52,560 bases of DNA from Pseudomonadota bacterium (lineage in GTDB: Bacteria; Pseudomonadota; Alphaproteobacteria; Rhizobiales; Pleomorphomonadaceae): the NCBI GenBank assembly GCA_018262505.1, contig JAGSYV010000002.1:1-52560 (forward strand). Direction: 5' to 3'. The notes beneath the pieces were generated by a model. It ran no database searches. It saw only the letters and a list, made by a program, of their open reading frames with translations, and was not told the origin of the DNA. A program made the translations under genes and the position numbers. Positions 8,600-20,500 of the stretch are shown piece after piece (the first letter of the stretch is position 1; each line of letters starts with the position of its first letter).

Positions 8600-11500
8600 T
8601 CCGCTGCATCCCTGGCTCGGCTGTCCGCTACGGCACGAGCAAAGCGTTCAAGATAGGCCAGCCAGGTCTCGGCCGTTGGCCTGTCGATTATGTCGGTGTC
8701 GAATTCCAGCTGGAATTCGGTCGTTCCATCGGTGTGCTCGATCATGAACAGCAACAGATCGTGCTTGGCGGTCGGTGTGCGCAGGGCGTCGCCAAGGGCG
8801 TCGGCCAGCGCCGGATCAAGCATCGGCTGCGGGACATCGCCAAACACCTGCTCCTCGCCGCCCACAGCCCGTAGATCAAAGCGCTGGTATTCGAACACAA
8901 CATTGATCAGCGGTTGCCGCGTTCCCGTGCGCCGGGGAGCGATATCACGGACCAGAAGGTCGAACGGGTAGTCGCGGTGATCCATCGCAGCCAGAATCGC
9001 ATGGCTCGTCCGGTCGACCAGCGTGGTGAACTCGGTGTCATCGTCGACCTGCACCCGGATCGGCAGGACGTTGACGAAGAAGCCGATCAGTTCCTCGACC
9101 TCCACCCGCTCGCGACCGGCAACTCCCATGCCGATGACGAGGTCCGCCTGGCGCGTCAGGCGGTGCAGGAGACCGGCGAACAACGCAAGACCGACCGCGG
9201 CGGTCGTCGTTCCGCGCTCCCGACCGAGCTGGGCAAGCGCGGCGGCAATGGCCGGCGGTAACGCTCGGCTCACCGTGTCGCCACGATGGGAAGGCTGGGG
9301 CGGCGGTGGATGATCGACCGGCAGCGCGATCTGATCCGGGGCCCCGATCAGCGCGGCCCGGCGGTTGTGCGCGGCCTCGGCCCAGTCTTTTCCGGCCGAC
9401 CAACGGGTGAAGTCGCGGTAGGCGATCGGCAGCGATGGCAGCGCCGATGCCATGCCGGCCCGCGCATCGCGGTAAAGGATCGACAGTTCATGGAACAGGA
9501 TCCGCATCGACCAGCCATCGCCGACGATATGATGGAGCACCAAAAGGACGATCCAGCCGGACGCACCAGTCCAGATCGCCCGGGCACGGAGCAGCGGCGC
9601 CTGCGTCAGATCGAAGGCGGTGCCGACGTCGCGGCGGATCAGGCGCAGGCACTCGGTGGTGGGGTCATCGGAGGCCGACACGTTTTCGATGACGAGGGCG
9701 GGTTCCGCCGTCGGCGCAATACACTGCAGGATGTTCCCGTCGACCTCGATGAACGAGGTTCGCAGCGACTCCTGGCGTCGGACGAGACGCCGCAGTGCCT
9801 CGTGTAGGGCGTCGCAGTCAAAAGTGTAGCCGGCTGGCAAAGCCGTTGAGATGTTGAAGGCCGAAGCTCCTGCCTTGTCCATGCTGTGGGCGAGATAAAG
9901 GCGGATCTGGGCGTGGCCGGCCGGATAGCTCGGCTGGTCGGGAGCTTTGGGGATGCGGTCTTCGCCAACACGCTTGCCTTGGATCAGCGCCGCCAGACCG
10001 CTCACCGTCGAGGTGGCGAAGAAATCACGCATGGCAATCCGTACGCCCGACGCCTCGGCAAGGCGGTTGACGACACGAATGGCCGACAGCGAGTGGCCAC
10101 CGAGTGCAACGAAGTCGGCCAGGCGGTCGTTGATCGGCTGTTCGAACACCTCAGAAAACACCCGAGCGACCAGCCGTTCGGTGTCGTTGCGAGGCGGCTC
10201 GCCGTTGGACTCGTCGGTCTCTGGTGGCAACGCGTCGACCAGACGGCGACGATCGACTTTGCCGGTTGTGGAGATCGGCAACGAGGGTACGAAGATAAAG
10301 CGTCTCGGAATGGCGTAGGCGGGCAGCCGCACCGCCACCCAGGCGCGAAGGTCGGCGGTGTTGACCGGTTCGCCTGACGGCGTGACAAAGGCGACGATGT
10401 CGCCGCCGCCGACACCGTCGGCGATGTAGGCGGCGGCGCTGCCGCCAACCCCCGGATGCTCGGTGAGCGTTTGCTCGATCTCGCCCAGTTCGACGCGGAA
10501 GCCCCGCACCTTGATCTGGTCGTCGAGACGGCGGCCGAACTCGATCACACCATCCGAGCGGAAGCGGCCGAGGTCGCCGGTGTGATAGATGCGCCTTTCG
10601 GGATACCGCGGATCGGTAAGGAACGCCTGTTCTGTGAGATCTGGTCGGTTGAGGTAGCCGACGGCCAAGCCGTCGCCACCCGTGACGATCTCGCCCCACA
10701 CCCCGATCGGGGACGGCGAACCGGACGCCTCGATGATCGCGACACGGGTTCCGGCGATCGGCCGGCCGATCGGGATCGGTCCCGGCTCGACATCGCCCAG
10801 ACCAATTCGGTGAGCGGTCGTGAAGGTGGTGTTTTCCGTTGGCCCGTAAGCGTCGACGAATACCGTCGTCGGGCAGACGCTCATCGCCCGGCGAACGTGG
10901 GTCGGGCTGAGCTTGTCGCCACCGGCCACCACCAGGCGCAGGGACGCAAGGCTGTCCGGCGCCACATCGATCTGGCGATGGAACAGGCCGGCGGTGAGCC
11001 ACAGCACCGTGGCGCCGGATGTGCGGATCGCCGCCGCCAGTGCGGCAGGATCGAACACGTCCTCGCCGCTGGCAACGCAGAGGCGGCCACCGTTGAGCAA
11101 CGTCGCCCAAATTTCGTACGTCGTGGCGTCGAAGGCCGGCGATCCGGTGCACAGGATGACATCGTCGGCCCGCAAGCCGATGTCCGGATCGGCGGATGCC
11201 AGACGCATGACACTCCGCTGGCCGACGATCACCCCCTTGGGGTGGCCGGTGGAGCCGGAGGTATACATGATGTAGGCCGGCGTTTCGCCCTTCGCCGTCG
11301 GCTGAGTGGGCGCCGTGCCATCAAAGGCGACACGCGACGATATGGTCGTGACACCGGGCGGAATCGCCCCGCCGTCGCCAACGACAACACGAGCCGCGCA
11401 ATCGTCGATGATCCAGGCGGTCCGCTCGGCAGGCCAATCCGGGTCAATGGGAACATAGGTGGCACCGATCGCCGCGACGGCAAGCGTCCAGATCACACCA

Positions 11501-14500
11501 ACGGGCTCGCGGTCGAGGCGCAGAACGACCCGATCGCCCGGCTCGACCCCAACGGCGCGCAGGGTCGCGGCCGCGGAAAGAGCATAGTTGGCAAGGGTCC
11601 GGTAGTCGTACCGCTCGGCCCCGTCATCAAGGGCAGGCGCGGCGGGCGTGGCCTCGACTTGCACTAGGAAAGCATCGAAAAGGCTGCGGCCGGCCGGCAC
11701 TTCAAGGTCTTGGCCTTGGCCCCAGGCGGCGAGCTGCGCCCGTTCGTCCACCTCGATCAGCGGCAGCGCCGAAACAGCCATGTCGCGCGGCGTGTCGACC
11801 AGAGCCGACAGCAGCGTCAGGAAGTGGCCGGCCATTCGCTCGATCCGGTCGCGTTGGAAAATGTCCGCGTAATACTCGATGGCCATGCCGATGGCGTCGG
11901 GCAGGTCGCGGGCGTAGAGCCCGAGATCGGCCTTGCCCTCGCGCCGGTTGGAACTCAGCGGCGTAAAGCCGGAGGCTGTCTGCGCATCGCCGCCAGTTTC
12001 GGCAAAATTCATGTAGGAGAAGGTCACCTCGGACAAGGTTGCCCGGTCGGGCGCGGTCGGCGGCGCGAGGTCGGCCAGCAAACGGCCGAGACCGTAGCCG
12101 CGGTGGCGCATGGCGTCGCTGAACAGCGCGTGGACGCGGCGGATCGCAGCGCCGATGGTCTCGCCGTCCGGCGACATCAGGCGCAACGGCAGCAGCGACA
12201 CCAACATTCCGGGCATTCGCGCCATGTCGACACCGGTTCGTGCGTCGACCGGAACGGCAATCACCAGATCGTCGGTCCGGGCGTAGCGGGCAAGCAACAG
12301 CGACCAGGCGGTGGTCATCACCACGAAGGAGGTCGTGTGTTCCGATCCAGCGAAGGCCCTGACCTTGTCGACCAGACCGCGCGGTACGGCGAACTGCACC
12401 GTTTCTGCCCGCCAGGTCTGGAGCGGCGGTCTTGGCCGGTCGGCCGGCAGGTCGAGCTTGGGGATCGAATGACCGAACTGGCCGAGCCAGAATGCCCGGG
12501 CGGCGGCATCACCCTCTACGCCGGCACCGGTGCGACTCCACACCGCATAGTCCTTGAGCTGCAGCTTGGGTGTTTCAAGCGCAACGCCAGCAATGAGCCG
12601 GATCGTGTCGTCGAGCAGAATTTCCATCGACAAGGCGTCGGCCAGGGCGTGGTGGACGTCGAGCATAACGGCGCAGGCGCGATCGGCCATCCTCGGAACG
12701 ACGAACCGAACCGGCGGACGTCCATTCCAAAGATCGAACGGGCGGATCCAGGCATCGAGCGCCGCCGGCACGTCCGCATGGGCGGCGACCTCGAGCGTTT
12801 CGATCTCCAGCGAAACCGACGGCAGAACCTCCATGGTCGGCTCGCCGTCGCCGCTGCCACGATGGAAACGCGTCCGCAGGATCTCGTGGCGGTCGACCAA
12901 GGCGGCAAGCGCCGAACGAAGCAGCGTTTCATCCATGCCATCGGGCAGCGCAAAGCCGACCGGTAGATTGTAGGCGGTGCCCATGTCGGCAGCAGCTTCC
13001 GCCTTCAGTACGGCCATCTGCTCCCAGGCGACCGGGTAGCGTTCGGCGGCGGCAGCCGGCCGGATCGTGCTTTGGTGACTGGCCATCCCGGCGTCGGCCC
13101 GTTCACCGAGCCGACGGGCCAGCGCCGCGATCGTCCCGGCATCCATCAAGTCGACCAGCGAGGCCGGGCGTCCGAGATCGCGAACGATCCGTTCGACGAT
13201 CCGCATACCGGCGATGGAGTCCCCACCAAGCTCGTAGAAATCGGCATCGGCGGCGACGGTGTCGTAACCGAGTGTTTCCGCCCAAATCACCGACAAGGCC
13301 GCTTCCAGGGCACGATTGCCACCGGCCAATACCGGAGGGACTGGCTCGGGCGATACGGTCGCCTCGGGCACATTGTCCTCAGACGCCGGCCCCGGTGAGC
13401 CAGATGCCGGTGCCATCGCAAGGGTTGCGCCGAGCGACGCTTCGATCACGGCCACTTCGGTCGCGCCAGTTGACAAGGCGCCGGCCAGATAGCTGCGCGC
13501 CTCATCGGCGTTGATCATTCCGGGCTGGATGCCAACCATCCGCGCGGCCATGCCCATGTCTCGCAAACCACACCAATCGATGACGAGCACAGGCACGCCC
13601 TCTGCCGCCTGTTCGGCGGCCAGCGCTTCGAGGAAGGCATTGGCGCCCGTATAGGCAGCATGACCGGCCGCTCCGGTGAGGGCGGTAAGCGATCCGGCAT
13701 GCAGGAACAGGTCTAGCCGGTCACCACGCGTCAGTTCGTCGAGAAGCCGGGCACCGACCGTCTTGGCGGCGATCGTCTCAGCATAGCCGGCGGCATCGGG
13801 CGCTTCGTTCATCATGAAGCCCCCGCGTGACGAGGAAGCGTGGTGGACGACGCCGGTGATCGGTCCGAACTCCCGCCGGACCCGGTCGAGAGCAACGGTC
13901 AGCGACCGACGATCGGCAACATCGCAGGCAATCATCTCGATGCGGGTGCCGGAGGCTCGCAACTCTGCCAGCGCCGTGCGGCGGTGCAAGCTTTCCGCAT
14001 CGTCGCCGGAAGGAGCCACGCCGCTACGCGACAACAGCACCAGTGTCACCCGACCGTCCTGCGCGAGCGCCGGCGCGAGCGCCAGAGCAAAGCCGCCGAC
14101 ACCACCCGATATCACGACACAGCCCGACGATGGCAGACGGTTGGGCTTGGCACCGGGGTGGGCGATGTCAAAGCGGCGAATGAGCCGGTGCCCTCCCCGC
14201 CAGGCGATGGTCGACGGACCGTCACCGACGGCGCCGAGTTCGATGAGAAGATCCTCCGGAGGCGTCGCGTCGTCGGTATCGACATAGCGGCTCGACAGCA
14301 TAGGCTCTTCCTGCCCAGCGCAGGTGATTGCCCCGTAGACCAGCGCCTGATCGGGCACAACCGGTCCAACCCCATTGACGGCCCAGGCGCCGGTACCCAA
14401 CCCCAGCAGCCGTAGCGGTGCTTGCAGGGCGCCCATGATGGCGCGGCAGGCCAGCACGGTGCGGCGACCGATTTCCGGACCGGCGTCGGGCACCAGAATG

Positions 14501-17500
14501 ATGGCCGGGCCATCGCTCGCGCCGATCCGGCGCAGGGTGACCTCGTCGACGGTTTCGCCGCAGCGGGCAGCAAGACGGCCAACCGCCGATAAGTACGTCG
14601 CCATGCGCTCAGCGAGAGGGCTCGCCCCGATCACCACCACCGGGCAGCCGGGATCGCGCGCGGGGCCTGGCTGCTCTTGCCAAACGGGCACGGCAAGAAC
14701 GGTATCGCCGCCGGTTCGGCGCTTGGCCAGCCGCGTCAGGCGGAAGCCGTTGAGCGCCATGGCGACCCGCCCGGTTGCCGGATCGACGACCTGGATGTCC
14801 GCTTCAATGCCATCGGTCGTTCGGCGACGATGGGCGTGCACCGCCGGATCGGTCGGAATGGCGCCCCACTGGACGAGTTCCGCACAGCCAGTGGGAACAT
14901 GTCCCGGTTCGGTCAGCGCCGTGCCGATCATGGCATCGAGCAACGCGGGGTGCAGACGAAGATCCTCGCCGTCGTCGGGCGAGGAGAACCATGCCAATGT
15001 CTCCTCGGCGTTACCGGTCGACCGCAGCAGACGGCTCCAACGCTGGCTGACGTGAACAATGCCGGCGTCGCCGTCGAAGGACGGCGCCTCGGTTGTCGGG
15101 CCGAGCCGCTTCAGCACGGCGTCGATATCCATCACCGTCGTGGCGGGCGCCACGGTGATCGCTTCGACGATCGCCTCGGCATACACGCTGCGGCGACCGT
15201 CGCGATCGGCGGCTGAAAGCGTCACCGCACCGGCGGCGGCAATGCTCAGTTCGACCGTCCCCGCGGCGACATCGACCGGCCGCAACGGACGGATCCAGCG
15301 GATGTCGCGCAGCCGCACCGGTCCCGGCGTCACTTCGGCGACCAGCGCCGGGAAGGCCGCCCCGACCAGCGTCGCCACGCCGTTCAGCTCGTGCTCGGCC
15401 GACGGCCAGAACTGCGGTGAATGCAAATCGATCACATAGGCGCGCTCGTTACCGCGCGCGATAGCTGGGCCGATCAGGTCAGCCAAATTGGTTGGTCGCG
15501 CCGGCGCCGTTTGCCGACGCGAAATCGCCGGAAACTCAGGGAACAGGCGGCGCCGCGCCGGACGGGCAGCCGGCAGGTGGACCCGCCCGACGACGAGTTC
15601 GGATGGCCAGACCGGCCGTGCACCCGCCACGAACACGGCAGCCGCCTCGCGGGCCGCCTGTTCGGTGAGCGAAGCCACGACGACAGTGTGTTCGGCATGG
15701 GCGCGTTCGGCCATGCCGGTGACGATCAACCCGTCGACAGCCGCCGGTGCCACGGCAAATACCGCCAGCCGGGCCATCAGATCGCCGCGGTCGCGCACCC
15801 AGACGGCGGCACGATGGTCGAATGCCTCGCGGCCGTCGGCCAACGTGCGGGCGATGGCGGCCAGAGGCAGGTCCGGATTGGTCCGCAGGGCTGCAACGAT
15901 ATCACCGGCCAATCGGCCGAGGTCAGTCTCGCTGGCCGCCGACAAGCAGACGGCAACCCAGCCAACGGGCACGTCAAGCGGACGCGCCGTCGGGGCTATT
16001 TCGATCACCACGTGCGCATTGATGCCTGACAGGCCGAAAGCGCTGACGCCGGCTCGCCGCGGACAGCCCCTGTCGGCCAGCGGCGTCGGCTCTGTCGGTA
16101 CCCACACCGGTGCCCGGTCGAAGGCGATGTGCGGGTTGGGACGGGTGAAAAATGGTTGCGGCGGTGCCTGGTCGTGGATCAGCGCCAGCACGGCGCGGGT
16201 GAGCCCCATCGCCCCGGCCGCACCGTCGAGATGGCCATAATTGCCCTTGCCGGACACCACCGTGGCAAAGCCGGTCTCGGCCGTCTCCGCGGCAAAAGCC
16301 CGCGTCAGGCCCTCGATCTCAATCGGATCGCCGAGAGCGGTGCCGGTACCGTGCGCTTCGATGTGCGACAGCGTTGCCAGCGGGATGCCGGCGTCAGCGG
16401 CCGCCGCGCGGATCACCGCCGCCTGTGCCGCCGGGTTGGGAGCGGTCAGTCCGCTCGATGCGCCGTCCTGGTTGACCGCCGTGCCTCGGATCACCGCATG
16501 AATGGGATCGCCGTCACGAAGCGCGGCATCCAGCGTCCGCAACAGGAACACGGCTGCCCCCTCGCCCATACCGGTGCCATCGGCGCCGTCCGAGAAGGCG
16601 CGCGTGCGGCCGGTGGAGCTGTCGATGGTGACGCGGACGTCGGCGTTCGGCGGAACCGCAATCACCTTGGCGCCTCCCGCCAGCGCCCAGTCGCAGTCAC
16701 CGGCGCGGAGCGCCCGAACAGCGGTGTGAACTGCCGTCAGCGCCGACGAACAGGCGGTGTCGATCAGCATGGCCGGGCCGTGCCAATCGCGCAGGAACGA
16801 CAGCCGCGTCGCGATGTTGGAGGGAACGTTGAGGGCGAACACCTGTTCGAGCCGCTCGGGGAAGGCGGCGGCGACCGCGTCGCGCCAAGCCGAACCGGGA
16901 GCCCCGCCGACGAAGACGCCAACATTGGCGCCATCGAGGGCCAAACCGCCGCGTCCGCCGTCCTCAAGCGCCCGCGAGGCGGTGTCGAGGAACAACCGCT
17001 GCTCGGGATCGAGCAGACTGGCATCGGCCGGCGACATGCGGAAGCGGCGCGGATCGAAGTTGACGACGTCGTCAAGATAAGCCGCCTCACGAAACCGCCG
17101 AGGTATGGTCTGGCCCAACACGTTCGACAGGGACACCACATCGTCGACGCGCTCGGCCGGCAGGGTCCGAACACGATCGATGCCGCCGATCACGTCGCGC
17201 CACATGGCATCGACGGTTTCGGCCCCGGCCAAGCGGACCGCCATGCCAACGATGGCGATCGCCCCCGGCGACGACCGATCGGGCTCCGATGCCTGGACCG
17301 AGACGGTGGCCTGCGTGGAAACGGGCGACAACCCCGTTGGCAAGGGCTGGTCGGGCGGTGTCACGCCCGCACCAGGACGCGGCGCCTCGGCCCGGCCGGT
17401 ATGCTCGCGAACCCGCTGCGCCTGTTCGGCAATGGTCGACAGCGCGAACAGGTCGGCAACGGCGAAGGCTCCCGGCCAGCCGGCTTCGAGGCGCGCATGC

Positions 17501-20500
17501 AGGCGGATCACCAGCAGCGAATTGCCACCGGCCTCGAAGAAGCCGTCGCGCAACGACGGATCGGATTCAGGCAGCAAGGCCTTCCAGATAGCCCTAACGG
17601 CCTCTTCCTCTTCGCCCCAGACAAGCTCGGCCGCCGCGGTACCGGCCGTCGTCGGTTCGCTGTCAAGCGGTTCACCTTTCAGCGCCTTGCGGTCGGTCTT
17701 GCCCGACGAGGTCAGCGGCGCGTCGATCAGCCGTAGGAAACGGGCGGGGATCATCGCCTCGGTCACCCGGCTTCTGAGATGAGCGCGCAGATCGGCGGAT
17801 GTCACTGCCGCCTTGGTGGCAACGAAGGCCCTGAGCTCGGCAAGGCCGGCCACCACGACCCGAACCACGAAGGCGCGTTCGACGGCCGGATGACTCTCCA
17901 GCGCTCGTTCGACCTCGCCCGGCTCGATGCGCTGGCCGCGAATCTTCACCTGATTGTCGATGCGGCCGAGATATTCGATGCGGCCGTCGCGACGGTAGCG
18001 ACCAAGATCGCCGGTGTGATAGAGCCGGCCACCGCTGCGGAAGGGGTTGGAGACAAAGCATTCGGCCGTCTGCTCGGGACGACCGACATAGCCGCGCGCT
18101 ACCTGCGGCCCACCGATCGAGATCTCGCCGGGAACGCCGATCGGCTGGGCGCGTCCGGCCTCGTCGAGGATATAGATGGCGGTGTTGGCGATCGGGCGGC
18201 CGATCGGCACGACGTCCCCGCCGGTCCAGGGCGAGCAGGCCTGCCAGGTGACGTCTACCGTCGCCTCGGTCGGACCATAGAGGTTGTGAAGCTCGACGCC
18301 GAACGGACCGAAAAGAAGGCGGTTAAACCGCTCGACCAGACCAGTATCGAGCGCCTCGCCGCTGGCGAAGACATAGCGCAGACGGCCGAGGCGCCGAGCC
18401 AGACTCGGCGTGGCTTCAAGGTAGGATATCAGTTCGGCCAGCATCGACGGTACAAAATGCAGCACCGTCACGCCATGCCGATCAACAAAGTCGACCAGCG
18501 CCTCGGGATCGCGTTCAGTTCCCGGCGGTGGCAACGCCACGGCGGCACCGGTCCACGACCACCAGAACAGCTCCCAGACCGAGACGTCGAAGGTGACCGG
18601 GGTCTTCTGAAGAACCACATCGCCGGGACCAATCGGGAAGGTCTCCGCCATCCACAGGATGCGGTTGAGCACGGCGTGATGCTCGATGGCGACACCCTTC
18701 GGCCGGCCGGTGGACCCGGAGGTGAACAGGACATAGGCCAGGCTGTCCGGTGTTGCGAGGTCGACGGGCTCTGCCGATCCGCCGTCCGTCAGGTCGAGCA
18801 CCCGGCTGGCGATGCGCTCGGCGACCGCCCGGCTTTCAGCGGCGGCCAGCACCAGGGGATGGCCGAGATCGTCCAGCATCGACGCGATCCGCGCTTCCGG
18901 CTGATCAGCACCGAGCGGCACATAGGCGCAACCGGCCATCAGCACGCCATGAATCGCCGCCAACAGGTCAAGAGAGCGCGGACCGATGAGCGCAATGCTG
19001 TCGCCCGGTCTAGCGCCGGCCTCAATGAGACGGCCGGCAACCCGGCCGGCCAGTCCGGCAAAGGCGCGATAGCTGACCGGGGCGGCATCATCGCGCAAAA
19101 CGGCCGGGCGACCGCCGTCGGCGTCGAGACGGTCAAGGAACGGGCGAGGAATGGTCCGGCGAACATCAAATGGACGGGCGGTCGCATTGAAAGTTTCGAC
19201 CACCTGGACGCGCTCGTCCTCGGCCATGATCGGCAGATCGCCGACCGGCATGTCGGGATGCGCGATGACGGCGGCGGCCATGGCATCGAGCCGGTCTAGG
19301 AAGCTTTCCGCCGTCTGGCGGTCGAACAGGTCGGAGGCATATTCCAACCGGCAAATCAGCCCGCCGTTCTCGAGGCCTAGATCGAAGCTCATGTCGAACT
19401 TGGCGAAGGGGAAGTCGGGCTCGACGATCTCGACGGTGGCACCGGGAAAGATCGGCGGCGACGCTTCGGTATCCTGCCAGACGATCATGACGTCGAACAA
19501 CGGGTTGCGCCCGGGCTGGCGTTTGGCACCCAACGCATCGACAACGGTTTCAAAAGAGCAATCCTGGTCGGAGATCACCTGCATGCATTTGACGCGGGTA
19601 TCCGACAGGTGTCGGCGGAAGGTCGGATCGCCGCCAAGGTCGCAGCGCAGCACCAGCGTGTTGACAAGGAAGCCGACCATGTCGTTTGTCTCCGGGCTGG
19701 AACGTCCGGAAACCAGTGTGCCAACCGCGATGTCGGTCTGACAGGTGATGCGGCTCAGAAAGGCCGTCACCAACGCGGCGCCCATCCCGAAGGGCGTCGC
19801 GCCTTCGCTGCGCGCCAGCCGCAGAAGCGAGTCGGACAGGTTGGCTGAAAAACGGTGCGTGACGATCGAACCGCCGAACGACGGCATCGGCCGACGCGGC
19901 CGATCGGTGGGCAGGTTCAGAGGCTGCACCGGTGGCGTCAACCGCTCGACCCAGAGCTGGATCAGCTTCTGCCCCTGTGGCGAGCTCGAGAACGCCCGCC
20001 GATTGGCAGCGACAGCCTCGAAGACGTGCGCCGGTGGCGGCGGCAGCGGCGATGGGTCGCCGTTTTCCCGAGCATAGAACGCCGCCAGATCGCGGAACAG
20101 CGGCCCCAGCGACCAACCGTCGCAGACCGAATGATGCAGCACCAGCATCAACCGGCGCCGATCGGCACCGATGCGGAGCAGGATGGCGCGCGCACCATTC
20201 TCGGCCTCCAAGCGGAAGGGGCGGACAATCTCACGGTTCTGGCGCACGGTGGCTGCCGCTTGTGGGTCGGGAGCCGACGTCAGATCGACGACAGTCGCCC
20301 GCAATCCTCCGACCGATTGCAGCCGCTGCCGGGGACCATCGTCGCCGTCGACAACGCGCAGGCGCAACGCATGATGACGCTCTTCGAGCGCGGCCAGTGC
20401 CCGGTCCAGCGCAACCTCGTCGCAAGGGCCGGCAATGTCGAGGATCACCGGGACGTTGTAAGCGCCTGTGTCGGGAAACAGTCGTTGGAGCACCCACAGC

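Noticed and set aside
12600..12680. C4 motif HHALADA instead of HHxxxDG, suggesting an inactive condensation domain
   Set aside because: The second His and the Asp are present; the Gly-to-Ala change alone is a weak reason to call it inactive.
13950..14120. KR domain nucleotide motif GGVGGFA has Ala for the usual third Gly, suggesting an inactive KR
   Set aside because: Lys, Ser, Tyr and Asn of the active site are all present, and Ala is tolerated in this loop, so inactivity is not supported.
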